Source: Paenibacillus montaniterrae (GTDB lineage Bacteria; Bacillota; Bacilli; Paenibacillales; Paenibacillaceae). Taken from it: 64,000 bases of DNA. Below the pieces are notes generated by a model. The model worked only from the letters and a program-made list of their open reading frames with translations. It did not search any database and was not told the origin of the DNA. A program made the position numbers and the translations under genes. Location: positions 496,001 to 560,000 of the forward strand of contig NZ_BOSE01000003.1 of the NCBI RefSeq assembly GCF_018403185.1. Direction: 5' to 3'. Below, one piece after another: positions 35,001 through 44,139 of the stretch (its first letter is position 1; each line of letters begins with the position of its first letter).

Positions 35001-35212
35001 CATCTGCTGCTTCAGTAATTCCTGAAAAGCATGAATCGATTCGCTACGTTTCCTTCATCGCTGTATTACCTCTATTTATTGAGAATATAATCTGTAAATT
35101 GGATCTTTACAAACTCTTTATTTTGTTGTAGTTGTTAATAGATGGATATTTTATTTGCACTAAGTACACTTATTTCTCATTAAAGCTTTTAAATCTAAAT
35201 AAGGAGATTGTT

Positions 35213-37324
35213 ATGAAGAAAAAAGTTGCCTTTATTTTTGTTCTAGTATTTTTTGTGATCTGTTTTGCTCAAATTGCTTCGGCGAATACGAGTATAAAAG
35301 AATTTGGTAAAGAGGTAGATTTAATTTTTGAGGGCAAGTCTTTCGATTTCGATAATGGAAATCTTCGTGACTTTAATGGAACGTTAATGGTGCCATTACG
35401 AGAACTCGCTTCATATATGGGAGTGACAGTAAAAAAGACTTCTGCCAATACGGTTACTGCAACAAAACATGATACTAGCATTGAATTTACAATTAACAGT
35501 AAAATAGTTAAGTTAAATAAAAAAAATGTAACTCTATCTTTAGCACCTACGGTAGTAGATGGTGTCACCTACGTGCCTCTTAAATTTCTCACCGATGCAT
35601 TTGAATATAAGGTAACTTATAACCGATATATAGGTGAAGCAGTAGTTGTAAATAATATCTCTAAGATAAAGCCTGTAGTGTTAACGTCTCAAGATTACGA
35701 AATCGAATATTATGACGACGAATATTACAAGGAAAAAATAAATAGCTTGGGCTATTATTATGGACTAATCATATATGAGGATTACTACAAAACAAAATAT
35801 CCAAATGCAGTTTACTATAAAGGGTTTAAATTAAAAGGAATTGGGCGAGAGAATGGAATTAATATGGATGATATATATAGAGATCAATATTATTCTAGCT
35901 TATATGAAAGGAGTGAAACTTTAGATTTCACAAAGGATTGGGATCCGATCAAAAGATATTATATTTGGGATTCAGCAGATGTAAATAATGGGAATACCAA
36001 AACAACTGATCAACATATAGACCATTACATCGCATTCTACGATAGTAATTACAAATTCATTGATCTAGTTCTAATCCCAATTGAGGTACCAAAAGAAAAA
36101 CTACATACAGGCTTTACGTTCAGTAATCCTGACTATAATTCAAATTCACCATTGAAAACTGCACCTACGGTGTTAGATAAATTTTCGATTTCATCTTTGC
36201 CAAGCCTTAAATGGGATTATGTTGCTAATGATTATTTTCCTAAATATATAACTTACCGGAACAATGTGACTTTAACAACCAATTATACTAGTGGCACTTT
36301 TAATAGCGATAAAAATCATTATATTACTACGGTATCAAGGGAAAATTGGGAAAAACTCAATAAACAAACAATTAAATTTGATTTTTTAGAGGGATTAGAA
36401 GTGAATTTTTCTGTTAAGATAACTTCTCCTGATTATCGTTTTAGCGCTTACGAAAATTCTATCAAGACAGAATCACTTTATTTTGACGAAAAAGCAATAA
36501 CGGGTAAAGAGTATAAACTAATTTTTGATCCTTATACAACTACACGTATTGAAATTAATGTTGAAATGTATAATCCTGAAACCTATATAACAAATAAATA
36601 TCAGTTTATTATTGATAAAAATCATTTTACTGCAGATTTATTTTACTTAAATGAAAATTCTTTTAGACTCATTGAACCTCTACTGCCAAATGATATAGTC
36701 TCTATTACAATCCCTGCTTCACTTACATCGAATAAAAAGCCTATATACATTAATTTTAAATACGGAACTAACCCCAAAGCATTTTACGAATTTAAAAATT
36801 ATACTAATGCAAAAGTGATACTTGATACACCTAATCAAACGAGTAACATTATAATAAGAATAAAACGTGGAGATCGATATCTGTACGATACTATCTACAA
36901 ATATGACACGCATCTGCTTCCTGTTATTGATGGTTCAAAATATAAAATAACTTTTAATCAGTATGATCAAGAATGGTTAGTTAAAAATAGATTTGAGGGT
37001 GGATTTGTCGCTCTATATGCGGGTATAGCTGACCTTTCAGCAATACCTAAGGCTAAATACGGTAAGGAGACATATGATTTTGTTAGATCAAGAGGCAGAC
37101 AACCATCTTATACTGATTATCTTAGACACGATGAAAAATTCCCTATCAATAATGTACTCTATATATATGGCAATGCCTATCCTAGATTAGAGTATTTTAG
37201 ATATCGAGTAAATGATGTATATTTCGTTCTGTATGATGAAGAAAAATTCCCGGTGGCATTTCTTAATGCAAAGATAACATTAAAAGAAGGTTACGTGCAT
37301 AAAATTCTTACTTTTCTTGATTAA
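35213..37324 (+). CDS. Secreted protein with copper-amine-oxidase-type stalk domain
   Basis: A 703-residue protein from ATG 35213 (AAGGAGATTGTT upstream), with a signal peptide ending near ASA (about residue 25). Residues about 35-150 are the repeated alpha/beta 'copper amine oxidase N-terminal' domain (GTLMVPLRELASYMGVTV, GVTYVPLKFLTDAFEYKV), a common surface domain in Paenibacillus that does not imply oxidase activity. The remaining 550 residues are Tyr/Asn/Lys rich, beta-like and not recognised. The gene is much more AT-rich than its neighbours and is flanked by a decayed gene and an IS remnant, which suggests acquisition. Confidence 0.75.
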   Translation: MKKKVAFIFVLVFFVICFAQIASANTSIKEFGKEVDLIFEGKSFDFDNGNLRDFNGTLMVPLRELASYMGVTVKKTSANTVTATKHDTSIEFTINSKIVKLNKKNVTLSLAPTVVDGVTYVPLKFLTDAFEYKVTYNRYIGEAVVVNNISKIKPVVLTSQDYEIEYYDDEYYKEKINSLGYYYGLIIYEDYYKTKYPNAVYYKGFKLKGIGRENGINMDDIYRDQYYSSLYERSETLDFTKDWDPIKRYYIWDSADVNNGNTKTTDQHIDHYIAFYDSNYKFIDLVLIPIEVPKEKLHTGFTFSNPDYNSNSPLKTAPTVLDKFSISSLPSLKWDYVANDYFPKYITYRNNVTLTTNYTSGTFNSDKNHYITTVSRENWEKLNKQTIKFDFLEGLEVNFSVKITSPDYRFSAYENSIKTESLYFDEKAITGKEYKLIFDPYTTTRIEINVEMYNPETYITNKYQFIIDKNHFTADLFYLNENSFRLIEPLLPNDIVSITIPASLTSNKKPIYINFKYGTNPKAFYEFKNYTNAKVILDTPNQTSNIIIRIKRGDRYLYDTIYKYDTHLLPVIDGSKYKITFNQYDQEWLVKNRFEGGFVALYAGIADLSAIPKAKYGKETYDFVRSRGRQPSYTDYLRHDEKFPINNVLYIYGNAYPRLEYFRYRVNDVYFVLYDEEKFPVAFLNAKITLKEGYVHKILTFLD

Positions 37325-37353
37325 AAGAATAACTAAAATCAATACAAAGAGGT

Positions 37354-38300
37354 TGGGACATAACCAGTCTCTAAATTAAGCAATGACGGTGAAATCGCCA
37401 AGATTTCACCGTCATTGTTTTTTGGTTTACCATTGGGAGTGAAAATCTACGCCCTCCTTACATATTGTCTTAGATTTACTGCCATTCCCCTTGTGTTTGA
37501 GGGTACGGTTGTCTCTCGTCTCTGCTTTGGTACAGTCTAATCGAAAGGGACAGCCTCTGTATAATCCTCACATTCATATACATTAAAGTTTCGCTGAAAG
37601 CCTGTTTAACCTTGTGATAGGTATGCCTAACGAACTTGACCTGCTTCCTCATTCGGACAAGTATAACCGTCCTCTTTCGTATCATATGCCCGTTACTCGG
37701 TTAAATCGACAGACTCCCATTCTTCATATAATCGTCTTTCACACGCATAATGGTGGCATCACAATCCGTTTTGGAAAAACTATTGCGTGCTCCTAAAATC
37801 TTACGCTGATTCTCATAGTTTTGCTTACGTTTAAGCCATTCACGCACTTTCTTAGGGTGCTCTTTTGGTACTTTACGCTCACGACGATGTTGTTTTCGCT
37901 CAACCGGAGTCGTGGATTTATTTATGTTTTCAGTGCAACCTTTTCAAGTTTCTCCACGACTTGTCCAAGTTCTTTAACAGAAAGTTCATCTTCACGTTCT
38001 CGCTCTATTTCAGGCAGAATATGCGCTACAAATAGTTCCGTGCACAATTGATTTGGACTGTTCGATTAACCGAGCATGGTGCTTTTCCACTGCCCTCTTC
38101 CACACAAACTGAAACTTATTCGCATTCGCTTCAATCTTAGTGCCATCGATAAAGACCGCTTCTTGTTTAATGAGCTTTTCTTAACAAGCTGATAACGAAA
38201 TTGCACAAAGGCATTGGTGAATTGTTTCGAAAATCTGTAAAGTGGCTTCAAAATTTAACCCAATTTCAAAATTCTTTTATATACGATGGTTGGAACACTT
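37354..38300 (-). mobile_element. IS1182-type element remnant
   Basis: Minus-strand fragments in several frames match an IS1182-family transposase: KQEAVFIDGTKIEANANKFQ then FVWKRAVEKHHARLIEQS (about 38040-38180), ELGQVVEKLEKVA, then KTDCDATIMRVKDDYMKNG (about 37715-37780). Stops and frameshifts make it nonfunctional. GGTTGGGACATAA at about 37355 resembles the usual end sequence of these elements. The target duplication could not be identified. Confidence 0.75.
37381..37423 (+). terminator. Strong hairpin terminator at the IS remnant edge
   Basis: A perfect 16-bp stem (37381-37396 with 37402-37417) closing a GCCAA loop, then TTTTTT on the plus strand. It could end transcription of the stalk-domain gene. 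Confidence 0.8.
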
Positions 38301-38438
38301 TAGTATATTTTAGTCCATTAGCACCAGTGAATAAATAAATTGCAGAATCGTGTGACTGAAAAGCAGAATCGCTACTACCTTGGCAACGTCAACTGCAATA
38401 CACTAAATATGAATAGTTATGAGGGAGAGGTTATTACG

Positions 38439-39305
38439 ATGGAGAAGCTATGTCCACCAAGCCTTGAGGTTCATATGTCGTGGTGGGGGATGACGGGGCT
38501 AGCAGGAAACGGTCAGGAGCTATCTTTGGAACAACGATTCGAGTTGATAGCAGAGGCAGGTTTTGATGGAATAAATGGTTTTATACCTTCCCCTGAGGAT
38601 GAAGGCAAATGGAATCAACTGCTTGACTATTATGGATTAAAATTAAGCGTTAATACCTATCCAAGAACTCCTGAGGATATGGTCGAGTTCTTGCAACGTG
38701 CCAAGCAATATGGGCGGATTCAGCATATTAATGTTCAGGTCATGACTCCATTTGTGATTGGCGAAAAAGCTGTTGAATTGCTGCGTGAACTTGATAAATT
38801 ATCTGCTGCAGCTGGAATTCCTGCTTATGTTGAGACGCATCGCGGAACCATTACACAAGATTTGCTGCGTACGATCTCTTACATAGAATCACTGGAAACT
38901 TTACGGCTTACGATCGATCTGTCGCATTATGTGGTAGCCGGCGAAATGCATACTATCAGTGAAGAAACGGAATCTCATATCCAGAAATTGCTCCCGCGTA
39001 CTTCGGCAATCCATTCGAGAGTGTCGAACGGTGAGCAGATTCAGGTAGATGTTGGTGCCCGAGGCGAACATGCGATGCTACAGCATTTCGAACGCTGGTG
39101 GCATAGCGGCATGAGACATTGGTGCGACTCTGCTAGTCAAGGGGATATTTTTCCGTTTGTTGTGGAACTAGGGCCTCCACCATATGCGATTACGACTGAC
39201 GAAAATGGGGATCGTAGGCGCGAAATAAGTGACCGCTGGGAGCAGTCGTTGTTCTTCATGAGAATGGCCCGACGTATTTGGACAGAGGTTAACAGCAATT
39301 ATTGA
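38439..39305 (+). CDS. Xylose-isomerase-like TIM-barrel protein
   Basis: A 288-residue sugar phosphate isomerase/epimerase-like protein. ATG 38439 has GAGGGAGAGG upstream; an earlier open stretch lacks a ribosome site. AEAGFDGINGFIPSPED near the start, YVETHRGTITQD in the middle (metal-ligand Glu and His) and LTIDLSHYVVAGE fit the family. Substrate unknown. No carbohydrate operon is nearby; it lies between an IS remnant and repeat cluster D, so it may have moved as a single gene. Confidence 0.75.
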   Translation: MEKLCPPSLEVHMSWWGMTGLAGNGQELSLEQRFELIAEAGFDGINGFIPSPEDEGKWNQLLDYYGLKLSVNTYPRTPEDMVEFLQRAKQYGRIQHINVQVMTPFVIGEKAVELLRELDKLSAAAGIPAYVETHRGTITQDLLRTISYIESLETLRLTIDLSHYVVAGEMHTISEETESHIQKLLPRTSAIHSRVSNGEQIQVDVGARGEHAMLQHFERWWHSGMRHWCDSASQGDIFPFVVELGPPPYAITTDENGDRRREISDRWEQSLFFMRMARRIWTEVNSNY

Positions 39306-39402
39306 ATCCTTGTTGGTTGAATTATGTCATTTTGTTCAATGTGATGTAACGAATATCTGCTGATGTCAAGCCTCGGCTTGTTTTCATTGTCGCCTTTTTT
39401 TA

Positions 39403-39448
39403 CGAGCAGTAATCAGGAAAATTAACTCCTGATTGCTGCTCGTTTTTG
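39403..39448 (+). terminator. Terminator after the isomerase-like gene
   Basis: CGAGCAGTAATCAGGA (39403-39418) with TCCTGATTGCTGCTCG (39427-39442), then TTTTTG. A smaller hairpin AAGCCTCGGCTTGTTTT lies just before it, at about 39368-39384. Confidence 0.85.
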
Positions 39449-39547
39449 CTTTGGCTAATAAGTTGTAAATTTAATAGAAATTCTTACAACTTGTTTACAA
39501 GTTGTACGGGAGTTGGTTACATATATCCTCTATACTAAAGGAAGTTC

Positions 39548-40480
39548 ATAGAGGATGTTCAAAAAGCAGGACTTTGATGACGATGTAACTTCTCTGTTGC
39601 GGATTCGACGTCGAATCTTGAACGCTAGCGAAAATTCCGGTGCTCACGTAGGTCTATCTACGCTGCGCTCCTCATTTTCTACTAGCGTCCAAGCTTCTTG
39701 GTCCTGAAAGCCCTGCTTTTTGAACCTCGATTGGAAGAGGAAGTTCAAAAAGCAGGACTTTGATGACGATGCGGCTTCTTTGTAGTCTAGTCGACGTCGA
39801 ATCTTGAACGCTAGCGAAAACTGCGGTGCTCACGTAGCATTTTGCCTACGCTGCGCTCCTCATTTTCTACTAGCGTCCAAGCTTCTTGGTCCTGAAAGCC
39901 CTGCTTTTTGAACCTCGATTGGAAGAGGAAGTTCAAAAAGCAGGACTTTGATGACGATGTTATGCGTTGTAGTGGATTCGACGGCGAATCTTGAACGCTA
40001 GCGAAAATTCCGGTGCTCACGTAGCAAGTGCCTACGCAGCGCTCCTCATTTTCTACTAGCGTCCAAGCTTCTTGGTCCTGAAAGCCCTGCTTTTTGAACC
40101 TCGATTGGAAGAGGAAATTCAAAAAGCAGGACTTTGATGACGATGTAACTTCTCTGTTGCGGAGTCGACGGCGAATATGTCACGCTACCGAAAACTGCGG
40201 TGCTCACGTAGTAAGTGCCTACGCTGTGCTCCTCGTTTTCTAGTATCGTGCCATCTTCTTGGTCCTGAAAGCCCTGCTTTTTGAACCTCGATTGGAAGAG
40301 GAAATTCAAAAAGCAGGGCTTTGATGACGATGTAACTTCTCTGTTGCGGAGTCGACGGCGAATATGTCTCGCTACCGAAAACTGCGGTGCTCACGTAGTA
40401 AGTGCCTACGCTGCGCTCCTCGTTTTCTAGTATCGTGCCATCTTCTTGGTCCTGAAAGCCCTGCTTTTTGAACCTCGAAC
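39548..40480 (+). repeat. Type I long-hairpin repeat cluster D (5 copies)
   Basis: Copies at about 39550-39728, 39736-39918, 39923-40103 (all class a), 40109-40290 and 40296-40478 (both class b). The side hairpin is clearest here: GATTCGACGTCGAATC in the first copy is a perfect palindrome. In the class b copies the core ends GAAAAC / GTTTTC where clusters A and C have GAAAGC / GCTTTC, a compensated change. The apical loop of the first copy is also re-paired (CGTAGGTCTATCTACG). A type II copy follows at about 40495-40610. Confidence 0.9.
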
Positions 40481-40494
40481 GTAGGAGGAAATTC

Positions 40495-40690
40495 AAAGTT
40501 GCGAAAAAGGAAAGGGTCGTCTTTAAATGCTGATGCAACCTATCTTACTAAAAAAGCATCAGTATTTAAAAAGCGACTGATGGAATGCTTATTCCGAAAC
40601 GCTGAATGATTATAAATGGCTCAGCTTTGATGTGGTTTTCTTTTTCGTTGTAGCGTAGTTGGCAACGAATATGTTGCGCATACCGAGTGC
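40495..40690 (+). repeat. Diverged type II repeat and type I fragment
   Basis: The type II copy has inner arms AATGCTGATGC and GCATCAGTATT where other copies have ATCGTAATGC and GCATTACGAT: both arms changed and still pair. TTTAAAAAGCGACTGA, the conserved joining strand, is retained. At about 40620-40690 a degenerate piece of the type I 5' arm (GTAGCGTAGTTGGCAACGAA) can be read. Confidence 0.75.
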
Positions 40691-40696
40691 ATCGTT

Positions 40697-40862
40697 TAGG
40701 GCGTGTCTGAAAACCCGCTCAGAGGCCCCTTTCACCGCCTTTTCGCCCCCTGCTTCGTTCCGTTTGCTTGACGTACGCCCGGTACGCCTTCACAAACGCG
40801 CCTTGCATGGAACGAAAATTCGGCAAAATTGGCTGTCTTCGGAGTTCTCAGACACGCCCTAG
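40697..40862. repeat. Type III palindromic repeat, full copy
   Basis: About 165 bases bounded by a perfect 14-base inverted repeat, TAGGGCGTGTCTGA (40697-40710) and TCAGACACGCCCTA (40848-40861). It contains an inner CGTTCCGTTTG / CAAACGCG and GCTTCGTTCC / GGAACGAA pairing. A shortened copy in the opposite orientation lies at 56464-56510. Confidence 0.8.
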
Positions 40863-40963
40863 TTGATTTTTATTCTGTCTGCATATGATCTTTATTTCCA
40901 GCGTGTATTCTTCTATTAACTTTAATTCATAGAAAACGAACTTAGAACTTACAAGGAGGAACA

Positions 40964-42391
40964 ATGGCTAATCCTGGTTACCGCAAAAAACATAATTCAA
41001 TAAAAGGGCTATACATTTTAATGCTATTATTTGTTGTCGTTCTTACGATTGGAGTAGTTAGGAATTTAAATTTTACTAAAGCAGAGTCGAGCTCGCATCC
41101 GACGGAGAAATCCGACAAATCACTATCTGAAGCGGGCGAAGCAGTGGACCCGAATCAAGCTGTATTTCGGATTGTGATTGATGCGGGTCATGGCGGCAGT
41201 GATCCAGGAGCAACGGGAGCAAGTGGTGCTTATGAAAAGGAGTTTAATCTGTCACTGGCTAAGCGAGTGTCTCAACTGCTTGATCAGGACCCGATGTTTG
41301 AGGTGCGATTAACTCGTGAGGACGACCAATTTATTGAGCTGGAGGATCGGGCTGCGCTCGCTAACGATTGGAAGGCGGATGTGCTCGTTTCAATTCATGG
41401 CAACACATACGAGGATAAGAAGGTTTCCGGAACGGAAACTTTATACACCAATGACGATAGCATCTTGCTTGCTCAGCTGCTTCAGGAGCAGGTTGTATCA
41501 GCGCTAGGCACCCGCGACCGCGGCGTGAAGCAGGATCAGCTTGTTGTTTTGTCATTGGCGCAAATGCCGGCGGTGATCGTAGAGGTCGGCTATCTGACTA
41601 ATAAAAAAGAGGAGAAGTCAATCGTAAGCCGCGATGGGCAGGATTTGGCAGCCAACGCTATTTTCGAAGGGATAAAGAAGTATGTTAGCCAACGAACTCC
41701 ACGCAGCGAAGACGATCCTTTGTCAGACGACACTTCCTCAGACGATACTTCTGCAGCTGCCAACAAAATTTATTTTAGCGGCAAGTCGGAGGACGGGAAA
41801 CAAGTGGCATTAACGTTTGACGATGGGCCGGACGAAATCGTTACTCCAAAAATTTTGGACGTATTGAAGGAACATAATGTTAAAGCAACCTTTTTTATAT
41901 TAGGAAATCGGGCCAATACCCATCCTGACATTGTGAAACGCATCGTGGATGAAGGACATGCGATCGGCAACCACTCCTGGTCTCATCCGAATTTCGATAA
42001 CATTTCAATGGAGGAGGCGCTAAAGGAAGTCGAGGATACGCAAAGCTTGCTTGAAAGAACGATTGGATATCGTCCTAGCCTGTTTCGACCGCCCTATGGC
42101 ACACTTAAACAAGATAAACTCGATCAGCTTTCTCAAATGAATCTGGCTGTCGTCAACTGGACGGTGGATACGATGGATTGGTCGGGAGTATCCTCAGAGG
42201 AGATTATAGGCTTGGTCCGCGAGCAATTATACCCTGGAGGGATTGTTTTGCAGCATACCGCCAACGGGAAAAATCATCTTGCCAACACGATTGAGGCACT
42301 AAAGCAAATGATTCCCGAGCTGAGTGAGGACGGTTATTCGTTCGTGACGGTACCTGAGCTGCTGAACTTGCCGGACTCGCAAACGGAATAA
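40964..42391 (+). CDS. Amidase_3 - NodB deacetylase fusion, membrane anchored
   Basis: A 475-residue protein with an N-terminal membrane helix (about 16-34), a Ser/Glu-rich linker and two catalytic domains. Residues about 67-240 are an N-acetylmuramoyl-L-alanine amidase (Amidase_3): IVIDAGHGGSDPG, the zinc Glu in TGASGAYEKEFN, VSIHGN and VIVEVGYLTN. Residues about 275-465 are a NodB polysaccharide deacetylase: VALTFDDGPDE, AIGNHSWSHPNF, FRPPYG and IVLQHTAN, with metal-binding Asp and His present. Both domains look active. A disordered Asp/Ser stretch joins them. The predicted job is peptidoglycan remodelling at the outer face of the membrane. The ribosome site is AAGGAGGAAC. Confidence 0.9.
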   Translation: MANPGYRKKHNSIKGLYILMLLFVVVLTIGVVRNLNFTKAESSSHPTEKSDKSLSEAGEAVDPNQAVFRIVIDAGHGGSDPGATGASGAYEKEFNLSLAKRVSQLLDQDPMFEVRLTREDDQFIELEDRAALANDWKADVLVSIHGNTYEDKKVSGTETLYTNDDSILLAQLLQEQVVSALGTRDRGVKQDQLVVLSLAQMPAVIVEVGYLTNKKEEKSIVSRDGQDLAANAIFEGIKKYVSQRTPRSEDDPLSDDTSSDDTSAAANKIYFSGKSEDGKQVALTFDDGPDEIVTPKILDVLKEHNVKATFFILGNRANTHPDIVKRIVDEGHAIGNHSWSHPNFDNISMEEALKEVEDTQSLLERTIGYRPSLFRPPYGTLKQDKLDQLSQMNLAVVNWTVDTMDWSGVSSEEIIGLVREQLYPGGIVLQHTANGKNHLANTIEALKQMIPELSEDGYSFVTVPELLNLPDSQTE

Positions 42392-42445
42392 AGTTGAAAC
42401 CTCCCGTACAGCACCTGCGTCTAAACACTAGAAGGGAGTTTTCTA

Positions 42446-43165
42446 ATGATCGGGAAGAACAATGGCGGAAAAGTTTATGTAGTTGGTATCGGTATTTTTG
42501 CACTCCTCATAATCGTAGGGGTGCTGGAGTTTCAATATGGAAACATTCAAAAAGCAATTTATAAGTACAAAGTAAAAAACTATCTTGAACAGACGTATAA
42601 TGAAAAGATGGTAGTCAAAAAAGTAAGTTATTTGTGGGACAATATTGAGCCAATAAGTGCGCGCGTATATCCAAAAGACGCTGAGCAACTTGAATTTACA
42701 GTCTATCCAAGCAAGGAGCAAGCGAATGCCTACTATGATGATTATGCAGAAATCGTATGGCTGCATCAAGCGAAAGAGGATGTGGACATGCTCCTGGCCG
42801 ACGTTGACAGCGAATTTAAAGACGTTCTTTTTATCGATTTCACCTGCTGCATGGAAGGTGACAGAGTGAGAGTAAGCAATGGAGAAGTCACTGCTTACTC
42901 CGAAGCGAATTTGAAGTTCGATTTGACGTTTCAACTGAACCGCGGCATGCAAGCGGGCGACCTGGAGCAAATTGTTGAAATGATATCCAGGCTAAAGCAG
43001 CATGAACAGCTTGAAATTGGCAATGCGCTATTTATTTTGCAGCCCGAAGACGACAATTCCAGCCGCATTGAATATAAATTTTCCGGTAAAAGCTTGAAGG
43101 AAATTCAGTCCATTGAAGATCTTGACGCATTCAACGAAAGCGGTCTTACCGCTGTATCAGGATAG
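42446..43165 (+). CDS. Membrane-anchored protein of unknown function
   Basis: A 239-residue protein with GAAGGGAG upstream of ATG 42446. It has one N-terminal membrane helix (VYVVGIGIFALLIIVGVLEF) and an outside domain of mixed alpha/beta character. Segments such as YPSKEQANAYYDDYAEIVWL and FKFSGKSLKEIQ-like strands are not recognised as a known domain. It lies 54 bases after the amidase-deacetylase gene on the same strand and may be co-transcribed. Its stop overlaps that of the convergent araC gene by nine bases. Confidence 0.65.
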   Translation: MIGKNNGGKVYVVGIGIFALLIIVGVLEFQYGNIQKAIYKYKVKNYLEQTYNEKMVVKKVSYLWDNIEPISARVYPKDAEQLEFTVYPSKEQANAYYDDYAEIVWLHQAKEDVDMLLADVDSEFKDVLFIDFTCCMEGDRVRVSNGEVTAYSEANLKFDLTFQLNRGMQAGDLEQIVEMISRLKQHEQLEIGNALFILQPEDDNSSRIEYKFSGKSLKEIQSIEDLDAFNESGLTAVSG

Positions 43166-43975
43166 GCTTGGTGACTTGCTTGCTTTTCGGTATCCGCTCG
43201 GATTGGTGCCAAGCCATTTGCGAAATTGCTCGATAAAATGATTATAGTTATTAAAGCCTACATCGTAGGCAACCTCAGAAGCGCTGCGATTCGTATGCTC
43301 GAGCAGCAAGGCGGCTTGACGTATTCGCATTTGGTTTAAAGTATCAATGATTGATAATCCCGTTTGTTCTTTAAATAAATGGGACAAGCGAGAAGGCGAG
43401 ATCCCGATCATTTTCGCTAGCTTTGCGATTTGAACTGGACTACGCATGTTAAGCGAAAGATAGTGCAGAGCCTCTGCAACCCGCGGGTCAAGCTTCTGTT
43501 TGCGTAATTGAGATAATAGCATTAATATTTCACGAAGCGAGTTTGCGCATAATTCATGCCATAACTCGCTTCTTTCTCTTGAATCGGAAAGAATTCTCCG
43601 AAAAGCCTGATCGATACGCGAACGGAGCGAGCTTTGCTCAAAAGAGTGAACGGATAAAGGCTCGACCGGCAATAATTGATCACCTACTGACCTGGACGTA
43701 AAGTGCGCCCATACGAAATTCCAGCTTTCTCCTTTCACTGTGCCGTATGCATGAGCAGTATCCGGTCTTAGCAAGGCAATATCTCCTTCGCCGCAAACCC
43801 TTTCGGCTCCATCGACCTTGAAATAGCCTCTGCCATTTAGCGTAAAAGCAATCAGCCAATCGTCCATACCGTGAGGCCGGCTAGTCATATAAGTGTCATC
43901 TACCTGAAAATGTCCAGCAATAATGATCCCATACGCTTTCCCGTCAAAATGCGAAGGTTCGTCGAATTGTTCCAT
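43157..43975 (-). CDS. AraC-family transcriptional regulator
   Basis: A 272-residue regulator: N-terminal cupin-like AraC ligand-binding domain (about 15-145, with GEGDIALLRPDTAHAYG giving the cupin strand) and two C-terminal helix-turn-helix motifs (IAKLAKMIGISPSRLSHLFK, and ASEVAYDVGFNNYNHFIEQF). ATG 43975 with AGGGGC upstream is preferred over one at 44017. It is divergent to the PhyH-like gene 165 bases away, a frequent pairing in Paenibacillus in which it probably controls that gene. Confidence 0.87.
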   Translation of the reverse strand: MEQFDEPSHFDGKAYGIIIAGHFQVDDTYMTSRPHGMDDWLIAFTLNGRGYFKVDGAERVCGEGDIALLRPDTAHAYGTVKGESWNFVWAHFTSRSVGDQLLPVEPLSVHSFEQSSLRSRIDQAFRRILSDSRERSELWHELCANSLREILMLLSQLRKQKLDPRVAEALHYLSLNMRSPVQIAKLAKMIGISPSRLSHLFKEQTGLSIIDTLNQMRIRQAALLLEHTNRSASEVAYDVGFNNYNHFIEQFRKWLGTNPSGYRKASKSPSLS

Positions 43976-44139
43976 TACAAGTGCCCCCTGATCTATAGTG
44001 CTTTGTAAGCTAAGCATAGCGCGCCGCGAATTTTAAATCCAGTGGATAGCAGGATCGTGTGAGTATTAAGCAGGATAGATAATCCCTTATCCCGTGCAAA
44101 CGAATTAAACTGAATGTAATTTGAAAGGAGGGCATTTAC

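Noticed and set aside
34583..35131. 182-residue plus-strand ORF
   Set aside because: Unlikely composition, no ribosome site, and the minus strand of the same DNA holds fragments of a decayed gene.
39811..40538. Minus-strand ORFs of 87-117 residues across cluster D
   Set aside because: They are translations of the repeat; the same peptides recur wherever the repeat occurs and none has a ribosome site.
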